A DNA stretch of 64,000 nucleotides from Halopseudomonas xinjiangensis (GTDB lineage Bacteria; Pseudomonadota; Gammaproteobacteria; Pseudomonadales; Pseudomonadaceae). The stretch lies in the NCBI GenBank assembly GCA_011050525.1, contig DRFO01000013.1, positions 1-64,000 of the forward strand, in the 5' to 3' direction. The notes beneath the pieces are model-generated. The model ran no database searches. It saw only the letters and a list, made by a program, of their open reading frames with translations, and was not told the origin of the DNA. The translations under genes and the position numbers were made by a program. Below, piece by piece: positions 1 through 9,107 of this stretch; position 1 is the stretch's first letter, and every line of letters starts with the position of its first letter.

Positions 1-58
1 CGGCGGTAATCAGGCCTTGCTTGGTGCCTTCGATGGTCATATACGCGGGTGTTGGCAT
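1..58 (-). CDS. hcp: Hcp-family type VI secretion protein, 5' tip only
   Basis: The minus strand reads ATG at 58-56 and then 19 codons up to the window edge, giving MPTPAYMTIEGTKQGLITA. This is the N-terminus typical of Hcp proteins, the ring-forming tube subunits and secreted effectors/chaperones of type VI secretion systems. An AAGGAG ribosome binding site lies about 8 bases upstream. Only the tip is visible, so full length and neighbours cannot be judged. No T6SS structural genes occur in the rest of the window, so this may be an orphan hcp or the edge of a cluster to the left. Confidence 0.8.
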   Translation of the reverse strand, partial: MPTPAYMTIEGTKQGLITA

Positions 59-214
59 GAGAGCTCTCCTTGCCTGGTTCATGGATCGAGACTGATCCGG
101 GAACCAAATATCTATCAAGAGCCGTGCCAGAAATAACTATTACTTGTTTTTCAAATAGTTAGGTTTTCGAAAACAGTCCAATAGAAGCAATATGTGAAGC
201 CTGTCACAGAAAAT

Positions 215-254
215 TGCGCAACTTCTTGCGCACTGCTGCGCAAGAAGTTGCGCA
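215..254. repeat. Perfect 17-bp inverted repeat with TGCGCA boxes
   Basis: The left arm TGCGCAACTTCTTGCGC (215-231) is exactly reverse-complementary to the right arm (238-254), with a 6-nt loop ACTGCT. Each arm carries two GCGCA-type motifs, and a further CTGCGCA...TGCGCAG pair occurs about 65 bases downstream. There is no T tract, so this is not an ordinary rho-independent terminator. It could be a multi-site operator, a cruciform, or the remains of a small mobile repeat. Confidence 0.7.
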
Positions 255-477
255 GTGCTCTGTAAGCCTTTCTACTAAAGCGTTTCAGCCATCTATCCAC
301 AGACTTACTCACAGATTGCTGCGCAAAAAACTGCGCAGTGAGAGGCCGACTCTTTACTTTCGGCTTCTTTCAAATTCGAAGTCACCCGCGCCACCCTTGC
401 CTCTGGCTAACACTTCCCCTGGCCGGGTGTGTAGAGAACTCTCACCTCCAATGAGTGCGACCTGCCGGGCGCAGCAT

Positions 478-503
478 AAAAAAGGGCATCCCGCGGGATG
501 CCC
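478..503 (-). terminator. rho-independent terminator of rpoH
   Basis: The 20-nt palindrome at 484-503 (arms GGGCATCC/GGATGCCC) is followed on the minus strand by six T residues (478-483). It begins 22 bases after the rpoH stop codon. Confidence 0.85.
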
Positions 504-524
504 TCGATCTGGCGCAAACTGCGA

Positions 525-1391
525 TCAGGCCTCGACTTCAACCTCGAGGTTTTTCTTCAGCTTGTTCATGGCGTTCTTTTCCAGCTGCCGGATACGCTCC
601 GCCGATACCTCGTACTTGGCGGCCAGTTCGTGCAGCGTCGCCTTTTCTTCGGCCAGCCAGCGCTGATACAGGATGTCACGGCTGCGCTCGTCAAGCTGCT
701 CCAGCCCCTGCTGCAACTGATTGACCGAGCTATCGGTCCAGTTCGACGACTCGAGCATTGTTGCTGGGTCATAGCGCTTGTCTTCGAGGTAATGCACCGG
801 GGCATAGGAGACGGTGTCGTCTTCATCATCCTGTGCGCCATCAAACCCCAGATCCTGCCCATAGAGCCGGCTTTCCATCTCGCGGACTTCACGCGTAGCA
901 ACACCCAGATCGTCGGCCACGGCGTTGACTTCATCATGCGACAGCCAGGACAGCTTCTTTTTGGCACTGCGCAGGTTGAAGAACAGCTTGCGCTGGGCCT
1001 TGGTGGTGGCCACCTTGACGATGCGCCAGTTGCGCAGGATGAACTCGTGGATCTCGGCTCGAATCCAGTGCACGGCAAAGGATACCAGGCGCACGCCCAT
1101 TTCAGGGTTGAAGCGCTTGACCGCTTTCATCAAGCCCACGTTGCCTTCCTGCACCAGATCGGCCTGCGCCAGGCCATAGCCGGAATAACTGCGGGCGATG
1201 TGTACAACAAAGCGCAGATGAGACATTACCAACTGACGAGCAGCTTCAAGGTCTTCATGGTAGAACAAACGGTCAGCCAGCTCGCGCTCTTCCTCGACAC
1301 TGAGTATCGGGATGCTGCTCACGGTCTGGACATAGGCCTCTAGGTTCGCGCCGGGAACCAGGTTATGTACGGGCTGCAAAGCAGTGCTCAT
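525..1391 (-). CDS. rpoH: RNA polymerase heat-shock sigma factor RpoH (sigma-32)
   Basis: This 288-residue protein directs RNA polymerase to heat-shock promoters. Visible hallmarks are sigma region 2 ([16 protein letters not shown], followed by the region 2.4 promoter-recognition stretch [15 protein letters not shown]), the RpoH box QRKLFFNLR that is specific to heat-shock sigma factors and used in DnaK/FtsH control, and a C-terminal region 4.2 helix-turn-helix ([23 protein letters not shown]). Length is standard. It follows ftsY-ftsE-ftsX in the canonical order but is separated by 122 bases, so it very likely has its own promoter(s) there. A strong terminator follows. Confidence 0.97.
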   Translation of the reverse strand: MSTALQPVHNLVPGANLEAYVQTVSSIPILSVEEERELADRLFYHEDLEAARQLVMSHLRFVVHIARSYSGYGLAQADLVQEGNVGLMKAVKRFNPEMGVRLVSFAVHWIRAEIHEFILRNWRIVKVATTKAQRKLFFNLRSAKKKLSWLSHDEVNAVADDLGVATREVREMESRLYGQDLGFDGAQDDEDDTVSYAPVHYLEDKRYDPATMLESSNWTDSSVNQLQQGLEQLDERSRDILYQRWLAEEKATLHELAAKYEVSAERIRQLEKNAMNKLKKNLEVEVEA

Positions 1392-1513
1392 GTTTGAACT
1401 CCGGAAAAATGACGGCCAAGTGTATCACGGAAAGTAGGACTGTGAATGTCTGAGCAAGTTCATTTGTTACCAGGTATATCCATATAAATCAGTCTGTTAT
1501 AGGAATATAGCCG

Positions 1514-2539
1514 CTACTGCGGTTCAATATCGCGGATATGTTTGCCGACCGCCAGCCACGCCCCGACCAGTCCCAGCAACATGGCGCCTATGACCAGCAG
1601 CAGGCCATCCGCCGCCGGCATGCCTGCCAGCTCAAAGCCACTCTGATAAAGCGCGGCCACGTCGCGCACGGTCGAGTTGAGCCAGGCGAGCCCACCGATC
1701 AGCAGCGCCCAGGCCAGTACGCCCGCGAGCAGGCCATAGAGCACACCGATATAGAGAAACGGCCGACGAACGAAGGCATCGGTGCCGCCCACCAGCTTGA
1801 TGACCTGGATTTCCTCGCGGCGACTTTCAATCGCCAACCTGATGGTATTGATCATGACCAGCAGCAGAGCCGACACCAGCAATATGGCAAGCCCACCGGT
1901 GAACCGTTCCATCATGGCCAGGATTGCCGTCAGCCGCTCCACCCAGAGCAGATCGATCTGTACCAGATCGACACCCTCCAGCGCCGCCAGCCGGTCACGC
2001 AACGGCTCGAGGGCAGAAGCACCACCCTCGATGCTGGATGGCGTCACTACTATTACCGACGGCAACGGATTATAGGCAAGTTGCTGCAACGCATCGCCCA
2101 TCCCTGAATGCTGCTGAAATTCGACCAGGGCGAGCTCCTTGTCCAGCAACCGGGCCTCCCGCACCTCTTCCAGCGAGGCGATATCAGCCCGCAAAACGTC
2201 GGCAGCCGCTGCATCTACCTGGTCTTCCAGATAAACCGACAATTGCGCTGCACCTTGCCAGTTCACCCCAAGCCTTTCGACCTGCCCGATCAGCACGCCC
2301 AGGCCCATCGGCAACGCCAGCACTATGGTCATGACCAGCACCGTCATGGCGCTGCTCAGAGGTTGCCGAAGAACGCGAATAGCCGCCTGCACCGCACTGT
2401 CACGATGGCTACCTAGCCATCCGCGAACCGGATTGCGCCAGTCATTCTGGGAGCGCGCCGCGCCCTTGGGCGCTTTCTGAGCAGGGCCCTTCTGCCGTTT
2501 TTCCGGCCGTTTCACCGGGTTACGCTTGTTCTCGGCCAT
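1514..2539 (-). CDS. ftsX: Cell division ABC transporter permease FtsX
   Basis: FtsX is the membrane partner of FtsE. The complex sits at the septal ring and activates periplasmic amidases. The 341-residue protein has a long basic, Lys/Arg/Pro-rich cytoplasmic N-terminus (about 60 residues), a first membrane segment (LSSAMTVLVMTIVLALPMGL), a periplasmic domain of about 120 residues and three further membrane helices near the C-terminus. The motif SRREEIQVIKLVGGTDAFVRRPF between helices is typical of the family. The start lies 2 bases after the ftsE stop, so the genes are co-transcribed and probably translationally coupled. Confidence 0.95.
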   Translation of the reverse strand: MAENKRNPVKRPEKRQKGPAQKAPKGAARSQNDWRNPVRGWLGSHRDSAVQAAIRVLRQPLSSAMTVLVMTIVLALPMGLGVLIGQVERLGVNWQGAAQLSVYLEDQVDAAAADVLRADIASLEEVREARLLDKELALVEFQQHSGMGDALQQLAYNPLPSVIVVTPSSIEGGASALEPLRDRLAALEGVDLVQIDLLWVERLTAILAMMERFTGGLAILLVSALLLVMINTIRLAIESRREEIQVIKLVGGTDAFVRRPFLYIGVLYGLLAGVLAWALLIGGLAWLNSTVRDVAALYQSGFELAGMPAADGLLLVIGAMLLGLVGAWLAVGKHIRDIEPQ

Positions 2540-2541
2540 GA

Positions 2542-3204
2542 CTATTCACCATCCTTGAGCAGCTGGCCGGCATTCAGGGTCAACATCCGGTGATCGAGCT
2601 TGGCGATCAGAGGGAGATCGTGACTGGCGATCAGCACAGTCACGCCGACCCGATTGAAGTCTTCGAACAACGCCATGATTTCGGCGGAAAGACCCGGATC
2701 CAGGTTGCCGGTCGGCTCATCGGCCAGCAGCAGTGCTGGCTTGTGCACCACCGCCCGGGCGATACCCACACGCTGCTGTTCGCCACCAGAAAGCGCAATC
2801 GGATAGAGGTTTTCCTTCTTCAGCAACCCGACCTTGTCGAGGGCGGCGCGGGCGCGGCGGCCAATCTCATCGCGCGGCGTGCCGTTGATAATCAGCGGCA
2901 GGGCAACGTTGTCGAAGACGGTGCGATCAAATAGCAGTTGGTGGTTCTGGAAAACGACGCCGACCTGACGGCGCAGATAGGGGATGTCGTCACTGCCCAG
3001 ATCCCGCAGATTCTGCCCGCCCACATGCACCTGACCCGAGGTAGGCCGTTCCATGCACATGATCAGCTTCAGCAGTGTGCTCTTGCCCGCTCCGGAATGA
3101 CCGGTGATGAATACCATCTCGCCGGTGTGAATATGGAAGTCGAGTCTGTCCAGCCCCTGATGGCCATTGGGGTAACGCTTGCTCACCTGCTCGAACCGAA
3201 TCAT
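2542..3204 (-). CDS. ftsE: Cell division ATP-binding protein FtsE
   Basis: This is the 220-residue ABC ATPase of the FtsEX divisome complex. Visible motifs are Walker A GHSGAGKST (about residue 36), Q-loop QNHQLLFDRTV, ABC signature LSGGEQQRVGIARA, Walker B LLLADEPTGNLD and the H-loop ASHD. It is placed between ftsY and ftsX with only a few bases on either side, the standard proteobacterial operon. Confidence 0.97.
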   Translation of the reverse strand: MIRFEQVSKRYPNGHQGLDRLDFHIHTGEMVFITGHSGAGKSTLLKLIMCMERPTSGQVHVGGQNLRDLGSDDIPYLRRQVGVVFQNHQLLFDRTVFDNVALPLIINGTPRDEIGRRARAALDKVGLLKKENLYPIALSGGEQQRVGIARAVVHKPALLLADEPTGNLDPGLSAEIMALFEDFNRVGVTVLIASHDLPLIAKLDHRMLTLNAGQLLKDGE

Positions 3205-3206
3205 GG

Positions 3207-4508
3207 TTACTGCCGCCCGAACAGGGCCTTGACGAACTCGGGCGCGGTAAACGGCCTGAGGTCATCAATCTGCTCGCCAACGCCAATAAAGCGAATAGGC
3301 AAACCGAACTGCTTGGCTAGCGCAAAGATCACCCCACCCTTGGCGGTGCCGTCCAGCTTGGTAAGCGCCAGGCCGGTGAGGCCCACAGCCTGGTCAAACA
3401 GTTTCGTCTGCGAAATGGCGTTCTGGCCGGTTCCGGCATCCAGCACCAGCAGCACTTCATGCGGTGCTTCGCCGTCCAGCTTGGCGAGCACCCGCTTGAC
3501 CTTTTTCAGCTCGTCCATGAGATTGTCCTTGTTGTGCAGGCGCCCGGCGGTGTCGGCGATCAGCACATCCATGCCCCGCGACTTGGCCGCCTGCAGCGCA
3601 TCGAAAATGACCGATGCGGAGTCGGCACCCGTATGCTGAGCAACCACTGGAATGCGGTTGCGCTCTCCCCAAACCTGCAACTGCTCCACGGCGGCGGCAC
3701 GAAAGGTGTCCCCGGCGGCCAACATGACCTGCTTGCCTTCACCCTGCAGCCTTTTGGCGAGTTTGCCGATGGTCGTGGTCTTGCCCACGCCATTGACCCC
3801 CACCACCAGAATCACGAAGGGCTTCTTCTCAGCCGGGATGACCATCGGCTTGGCCACATCGCCCAGCAGACTTTCAAGCTCGCCTTGCAGCGCGCCGTAC
3901 AGAGCCTTGCGATCATTCAGCTGTCGCCGGCGCACGCGTGACTGCAATGATTCCATGATCAGCGTGGTCGCCTCGATCCCCACATCGGCCAGGAGCAGAC
4001 GGGTTTCCATCTCCTCCATCAGCTCATCGTCGATCTCTTTCTCGCCGAGGAACATGTTGGCCATGCCCTCACCCAGATTGACGCTGGTCTTGGACAGGCC
4101 AGCCTTCATCCTGGCGAAGAAGCCCCTGGATTCAGCCGCTGGCTTGTCAGGTTCGGCCGCAGTCTGTTCGGGTTGCTGCTGACCCAGGCCGCCAAACAAC
4201 GACGCTGCTACTTCACGGGCAGCCTGGTCCTGGCTCTGCGGCCCGGCGATAGTGGCTGGGGCAGGCGTGGTGGGAGCTGCCGAGGTGGCGGGCACCGCAG
4301 GGGCGACCGGTTGCTCTGCGACTGGCTTGTGGGCAAGTTCATCAGGTGTGGTTACCGGTGTTTCATCCGGTTGACCGGCCGGAATGGGCTCTGCGTCAGC
4401 ACTCTTGCGCCGCGCCCATCCAAACAGGCCTTTCTTGCCTGTTTTGGAGGAATCTTGTGCAGGGCGCTTGGATTCGGGCTGATCTGGCTTGTCTTTTGAA
4501 CCAAACAT
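3207..4508 (-). CDS. ftsY: Signal recognition particle receptor FtsY
   Basis: This GTPase receptor docks SRP-ribosome complexes at the inner membrane. The 433-residue protein has the Ala/Pro/acidic linker-like N-terminal A domain (about 1-130), then the N and G domains with GVNGVGKTTTIGKLA (G1), DTAGRLHNK (G3) and TKLDGTAKGG (G4/G5). The C-terminus ends in FVKALFGRQ. It is the first gene of the ftsY-ftsE-ftsX operon. A 114-base gap separates it from a divergent M16 peptidase operon. Confidence 0.97.
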   Translation of the reverse strand: MFGSKDKPDQPESKRPAQDSSKTGKKGLFGWARRKSADAEPIPAGQPDETPVTTPDELAHKPVAEQPVAPAVPATSAAPTTPAPATIAGPQSQDQAAREVAASLFGGLGQQQPEQTAAEPDKPAAESRGFFARMKAGLSKTSVNLGEGMANMFLGEKEIDDELMEEMETRLLLADVGIEATTLIMESLQSRVRRRQLNDRKALYGALQGELESLLGDVAKPMVIPAEKKPFVILVVGVNGVGKTTTIGKLAKRLQGEGKQVMLAAGDTFRAAAVEQLQVWGERNRIPVVAQHTGADSASVIFDALQAAKSRGMDVLIADTAGRLHNKDNLMDELKKVKRVLAKLDGEAPHEVLLVLDAGTGQNAISQTKLFDQAVGLTGLALTKLDGTAKGGVIFALAKQFGLPIRFIGVGEQIDDLRPFTAPEFVKALFGRQ

Positions 4509-4622
4509 TTACAATCACTTTCAGAGTCTGGTGACGGCGCTTGGCCGACACGTTGAAGGTTGGGTTATCCTACCCCACTTCCGCCACAGGCGGTATGACC
4601 GTCGTTTCCACAGGACACCCGC

Positions 4623-5981
4623 ATGCTGCGTCTTATTTTCCCGCTTTCAGTACTCCTCGCAACGCTAGGCCTCGTTGGCCTGGCCCAGGCGCAGGAGCTG
4701 CGCCAGGACACCCACGAGTTCACCCTGGACAACGGCCTGAACGTCATTGTCCGGGAGGATCACCGGGCACCCGTCGTGGTGTCGCAGATCTGGTACAAGG
4801 TTGGCAGCGCCGACGAGCCTCCAGGGCAGACAGGCGTGTCGCATGCGCTGGAGCACATGATGTTCAAGGGCAGCGAGCGGCTCGCCCCAGGCCAGGCCTC
4901 GCGTCTTTTGAACAGCTTGGGCGCCGAAGAAAACGCCTTCACCAGCCGTGATTACACCGCCTACTATCAGGTCCTCAGCCGGGATCAGCTGGCCATCGCG
5001 CTTGAGCTGGAGGCCGAGCGCATGCGTGGTCTCACCCTGCCCGAAGACGAATTTCTGCGGGAAATCGAAGTAATCAAGGAGGAACGCCGGCTGCGCGTTG
5101 ATGACAGCCCCAACAGCCTGGCTTACGAACGCTTTCTGACGCAGGCGCACATGTCGAGCTCCTACGGCCAGCCCGTCATCGGCTGGATGCATGATCTGGA
5201 GCGACTGACGATAGATCAGCTGCGGGCCTGGTACGACACCTATTACCAGCCCGGCAATGCCACGCTGGTGATTGTCGGGGATGTGAAGCTGGACGAAGTA
5301 AAACCACTGGTCGAGCGTTATTTCGGTCCGATACCCGCTGGCCCGGTCCCGGAAATGACCATTCCGCTGGACATCGCTGGCGCCGCGGAGCGCAACATGG
5401 TCATGGAGTTGGAGGTTCAGCTGCCGAGTCTGATGATGGCCTTCAACGTGCCCAGTCTGAATACCGCAAAAGAACCGTGGGAAGCGCACGCCTTGCGTCT
5501 GCTTGAAGCGGTTCTGGACGGCGGCTATAGCGCCCGGCTGGCCAGCCGGCTCGAGCGCGACAGCGCGGTCGCCATCTCCGCGTCGGCCAACTACAGCGCC
5601 TTCAGCCGCGGCGATTCGCTATTCATGCTCAGCGGGGTGCCAAACCAGGCGCAGGATGTCAGCCTTGAACAGCTGGAAGAGGCACTTTGGGAGCAGATAG
5701 AAATGCTGAAACAGGAGCCACCCAGCGCAGCGGAACTGAATCGGGTGCAGTCGCAGCTGATTGCCAGCCTGGTCTATTCCCAGGACGAAATAAGTCAGCA
5801 GGCGAATCGGATCGGCCAGTTGGAAAGCGTGGGGTTATCCTGGACGCTGGTGGATCGCGACGTCGAGACCCTGAAAAATATTACGCCTGAACAGATCAGC
5901 GAGGTCGCCCGCCGCTTTTTCGTGCGCGAGCGCCTGACCCGTGCGCACGTGCTGCCCGTTTCGGAAAAGGAAGAACTCTGA
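4623..5981 (+). CDS. Secreted M16 zinc metallopeptidase, catalytic subunit
   Basis: The 452-residue protein opens with a signal peptide (MLRLIFPLSVLLATLGLVGLAQA) and carries the inverted zinc motif HxxEH as HALEH (about residue 77), with the downstream acidic region EIEVIKEERR supplying the third ligand. M16 peptidases of this type act on peptides in the periplasm. It ends at the first base of the next M16 gene (TGATG arrangement). A catalytic subunit followed by a non-catalytic partner is the usual heterodimeric M16B organisation. The position between ftsY and rsmD is the same as in Pseudomonas. Confidence 0.93.
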   Translation: MLRLIFPLSVLLATLGLVGLAQAQELRQDTHEFTLDNGLNVIVREDHRAPVVVSQIWYKVGSADEPPGQTGVSHALEHMMFKGSERLAPGQASRLLNSLGAEENAFTSRDYTAYYQVLSRDQLAIALELEAERMRGLTLPEDEFLREIEVIKEERRLRVDDSPNSLAYERFLTQAHMSSSYGQPVIGWMHDLERLTIDQLRAWYDTYYQPGNATLVIVGDVKLDEVKPLVERYFGPIPAGPVPEMTIPLDIAGAAERNMVMELEVQLPSLMMAFNVPSLNTAKEPWEAHALRLLEAVLDGGYSARLASRLERDSAVAISASANYSAFSRGDSLFMLSGVPNQAQDVSLEQLEEALWEQIEMLKQEPPSAAELNRVQSQLIASLVYSQDEISQQANRIGQLESVGLSWTLVDRDVETLKNITPEQISEVARRFFVRERLTRAHVLPVSEKEEL

Positions 5982-7549
5982 TGATTTCTCGATCTGCTTC
6001 AACCTGGCGCTGGCTGTTAGTCGTTGGCGTGCTGGCCCTGATCATTGGCATCCTGGTTGCCAAAATCCCCGATCAGAAATCCTCTGCTGAACCGCAAGTG
6101 GCGCCTGAACCCGCTGCACAAAGCCCTGTTGTGTCGAATCCGGTGACCAGCGATGTGGTACCCGAGGAGGAAATTCTGCCAGAACTGAGCTCACTGGAGT
6201 CTATCGATCTGGAACAGGCACCGGCACGGCGCGAACTGAACCTGCAGAACTGGACCACGTCACAAGGCGCCCGGGTCTATTTCATGCAGGCCGAAGAGGT
6301 GCCGATGCTGGATGTGCAAATCCTGTTTGCCGCTGGATCGAGCCGCGATGGCGAGTTGCTCGGCCAGGCCACAATGACCAATGGCATGCTCAACGAAGGC
6401 ACCGAGGGCAAGGATGCCGGGGCTATCGCCAGGGGTTTCGAGCGACTGGGTGCACAGTTCAGCAATAGTTCGCACCGCGACATGGCACTGGCCAGTTTGC
6501 GCAGCCTGACCACCGCCGACAAACTCGATCCGGCCCTTGCGCTGTTTGCCGAAGTGGTAACGCGCCCGAGCTTTCCAGAAGACGCCTTTCAGCGCCTGCG
6601 CAATCAGTTGCTGGCGGGCCTGAAGTTTCGCCTGCAAAGCGCGTCGGCGTTGGCCAGTGAAGCCTTCTGGGCCGAGCTGTATCCGAACCACCCCTACGGC
6701 ACCCTGCCCGAAGGCCAGCCCGACACCCTCATGCAACTTACGCCGGCCACCCTTCGGGAATTTCACCAGCGTTTCTATACCTCTGGCAATGCGGTTATTT
6801 CGATGGTCGGCGCGATAGATCGTCAGCAGGCCGAGCGCATCGCCGAGCGTCTGGCCGAGGCCATGCCGCAGGGGCCAGCTGCCCCGCCATTGCCAATACC
6901 CGAACCGGTCGAATCGGAGCACACTCACCTCCCGTTCAATGCCGAACAAACGCATATTCTGGTCGGCCAGCGCGGTATCACCCGCAAAGAACCGGACTAT
7001 GTAGCGCTCTACGTAGGCAATCAGATTCTCGGCGGCTCAGGTTTCGGCTCCCGGCTGATGAAGGAAATTCGTGAACAGCGCGGCCTGTCCTATTCGGTGA
7101 GCAGCAGTCTGATTCCGATGGCGGCTGCCGGACCTTTTCTGGTCAGCATGCAGACCCGCGCCGATCAGGTCCCCGAGGCGCTAGCGGTGATTGACGAGGC
7201 CCTCAACGACTTCATCAGTAATGGCCCTACCGAAGCGGAACTTGCGCGTACCAAGCGCCAGATCCTGGGTGAGTTTCCGCTGAGCACCGCGAGCAATGCG
7301 GCAATCATCGGACAGCTCGGGATGATCGGCTTTTACAATCTGCCACTGAATCATCTGCAGTTATTTATGGATCAGGTTGAGGCCTTGACTACTAAGCAGA
7401 TCCAGGACGCCTTCGCCGAGCATCTGGCGCAGGAAAATCGTCTGGTAGTCACTGTCGGCCCTGAGCCTGTAGAGCAGGAGGGCCAAGCAGCGTCCGAGGG
7501 AGAAATCCAAAACCAGGAGCCTGCGGCCGTTGAGGACCAGGCGCCATGA
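5981..7549 (+). CDS. M16 family peptidase-like protein, non-catalytic partner
   Basis: The 522-residue protein has an N-terminal membrane anchor (WRWLLVVGVLALIIGILVA) and a Pro/Ala/Glu-rich linker before two M16 domains. The HxxEH zinc motif is absent: the equivalent region reads LGQATMTNGMLNEGTEG. The C-terminal half keeps the substrate-binding signature ILGGSGFGSRLMKEIREQRGLSYSV typical of M16 partner chains. It most likely pairs with the preceding catalytic subunit. The last ~30 residues are Glu/Gln/Pro-rich and low in complexity. Its stop overlaps the start of rsmD. Confidence 0.9.
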   Translation: MISRSASTWRWLLVVGVLALIIGILVAKIPDQKSSAEPQVAPEPAAQSPVVSNPVTSDVVPEEEILPELSSLESIDLEQAPARRELNLQNWTTSQGARVYFMQAEEVPMLDVQILFAAGSSRDGELLGQATMTNGMLNEGTEGKDAGAIARGFERLGAQFSNSSHRDMALASLRSLTTADKLDPALALFAEVVTRPSFPEDAFQRLRNQLLAGLKFRLQSASALASEAFWAELYPNHPYGTLPEGQPDTLMQLTPATLREFHQRFYTSGNAVISMVGAIDRQQAERIAERLAEAMPQGPAAPPLPIPEPVESEHTHLPFNAEQTHILVGQRGITRKEPDYVALYVGNQILGGSGFGSRLMKEIREQRGLSYSVSSSLIPMAAAGPFLVSMQTRADQVPEALAVIDEALNDFISNGPTEAELARTKRQILGEFPLSTASNAAIIGQLGMIGFYNLPLNHLQLFMDQVEALTTKQIQDAFAEHLAQENRLVVTVGPEPVEQEGQAASEGEIQNQEPAAVEDQAP

Positions 7550-8121
7550 AGCAGACCAAGGGCCGCCAGGGACAGCTGCGTATTATCGCCGGAACCTGGC
7601 GCAGCCGGCGCTTCAGCTTCACCGAGCAACCCGGGCTGCGTCCCACCCCGGATCGGGTTCGAGAGACATTATTCAACTGGCTCAGCGGCGACATTGAAGG
7701 GGCACGCTGCTTCGACCCCTTTGCCGGCAGCGGCGCCCTGACGCTGGAAGCGCTCTCGCGGGGTGCCGATTTTGCCCTGTGCTGCGACGCCAGTCGCGAC
7801 GTGGTCGCCACCTTGAGAAGCCATCTGCAGACGCTGGACTGTCAGCACGCCGAGGTGCGCCAGCAGGATGCCATGAGCCTGCTATCCGGCCCGTCGACAG
7901 AGCCGTTCGACATCGCCTTTCTCGACCCGCCCTTTCGCCAGGATTTGCTGGCGCCAGCCTGTGCCGCGCTGGAAGAAAATGGCTGGCTCAAGGCCCAAGC
8001 CTGGATCTACACCGAAAGCGAACTGCCACCAGATCGTTTGACCATCCCCGCCACCTGGCGTCTTCACCGGGAAAAACGCGCGGGGCAGGTGTGGTACTGC
8101 CTCTGGCAACGCAGCGCATGA
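7546..8121 (+). CDS. rsmD: 16S rRNA (guanine-966-N2)-methyltransferase RsmD
   Basis: The 191-residue SAM-dependent methyltransferase modifies G966 of 16S rRNA. Visible features are the N-terminal LRIIAGTWRSRR substrate region, the SAM-binding motif CFDPFAGSGALTLEALSRGA and the catalytic motif FLDPPF (N6/N2-adenine/guanine methylase signature [DN]PPF). It overlaps the preceding peptidase gene by 4 bases and the following hydrolase by 4, suggesting translational coupling. Confidence 0.95.
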   Translation: MKQTKGRQGQLRIIAGTWRSRRFSFTEQPGLRPTPDRVRETLFNWLSGDIEGARCFDPFAGSGALTLEALSRGADFALCCDASRDVVATLRSHLQTLDCQHAEVRQQDAMSLLSGPSTEPFDIAFLDPPFRQDLLAPACAALEENGWLKAQAWIYTESELPPDRLTIPATWRLHREKRAGQVWYCLWQRSA

Positions 8122-9107
8122 TGTTTCGCGCCGCCCGCTGGCTACCGGGCGCGCATTTGCAAACCCTGTTCGGGCCACTGCTTCGTCGCTCGCCTGTATT
8201 GCAGCGCCAACGTGAACGCCTGACGCTGGCGGATGGCGATTTCCTTGATCTCGACTGGTACGGCAGTCCAAACGCTGGTCATCCTTGCGTCATTCTGTTG
8301 CACGGGCTAACCGGCAGCTCCAACTCTTTGTATATTCTTGGGCAGCAACAGGCTTTGGCTGAACGCGGCTGGAGCAGCGTATCGGTCAACTGGCGTGGCT
8401 GTTCCGGCGAGCCTAACCATTTGCCGCGGGGCTATCACTCCGGCGCCAGCGATGACCTCGCCGAAGTGGTCGAGTATCTGCACCGCCGGCTACCGGACAT
8501 CCCCCTGGCCGCTATCGGCTATTCGCTGGGCGGCAACGTATTGCTCAAATACCTTGGTGAATCTGCCGATCAGTGTGCATTGCGAGCCGCGGTAGCGGTT
8601 TCCGTGCCCTTTCGCCTGGACCAATCTGCTGACCGGCTGCAAGTCGGTTTTTCGCGGGTATATCAAACCCGGTTCCTGCGCGACATGGCGGCCTATGTGG
8701 TCAACAAGCAGCGGCTGTTTCTGCAACAGGGCCGCCATGCTGAGCATGCCAGCCTGGCAGCGCTCGGTTCTCTGGAAGGGATGGACAGTCTATGGGATTT
8801 TGATGAGCGGGTTACCGCGCCACTGCATGGTTATGCCAGCGCAGCGGACTATTACGAACGCTGCAGCAGCCGTTTTTTCCTCAGCGCCATCCGGGTGCCG
8901 ACATTGATCGTCCAGGCGCTGGATGACCCCTTTGTGTATCCCTATAGTCTGCCAGACTCTGCGGATCTGTCGGACACCACCGAATTTGAACTGCACCGCA
9001 GCGGCGGCCATGTCGGCTTTATCGGCGGAACGCCCTGGCGGCCTGTTTATTATCTGGAGCAACGCCTGCCGCAGTGGCTCGCCAGTCAGCTCAAAGGCGC
9101 AAAATAA
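8118..9107 (+). CDS. YheT-type alpha/beta hydrolase
   Basis: The start is chosen at the ATG overlapping the rsmD stop (ATGA), giving 329 residues beginning MMFRAARWLPGAHLQTL. It shows an oxyanion-hole region LLHGLTGSSNSLYI, the nucleophile elbow GYSLGG, an acid ALDDPF and a catalytic histidine SGGHVGFIGG. This is the architecture of the COG0429/YheT family of predicted esterases of unknown substrate. The 3' end runs 22 bases into the convergent regulator gene laoR. Confidence 0.88.
   Translation: MMFRAARWLPGAHLQTLFGPLLRRSPVLQRQRERLTLADGDFLDLDWYGSPNAGHPCVILLHGLTGSSNSLYILGQQQALAERGWSSVSVNWRGCSGEPNHLPRGYHSGASDDLAEVVEYLHRRLPDIPLAAIGYSLGGNVLLKYLGESADQCALRAAVAVSVPFRLDQSADRLQVGFSRVYQTRFLRDMAAYVVNKQRLFLQQGRHAEHASLAALGSLEGMDSLWDFDERVTAPLHGYASAADYYERCSSRFFLSAIRVPTLIVQALDDPFVYPYSLPDSADLSDTTEFELHRSGGHVGFIGGTPWRPVYYLEQRLPQWLASQLKGAK

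Larger units (their letters stand above)
59..524. other. Long intergenic region between divergent-side hcp and rpoH
   Basis: No convincing gene is seen in these 466 bases. The stretch holds, from left to right, an AT-rich section upstream of hcp with a perfect 12-bp palindrome GTTTTCGAAAAC (163-174), a perfect 17-bp inverted repeat (215-254), another paired TGCGCA motif near 320-340, and the rpoH terminator (478-503). The hcp promoter should lie within about the first 150 bases. Confidence 0.6.

Noticed and set aside
4541-4951. Plus-strand open frame overlapping the first M16 gene
   Set aside because: It is a shadow in another frame. The M16 frame has a signal peptide and the HxxEH motif.
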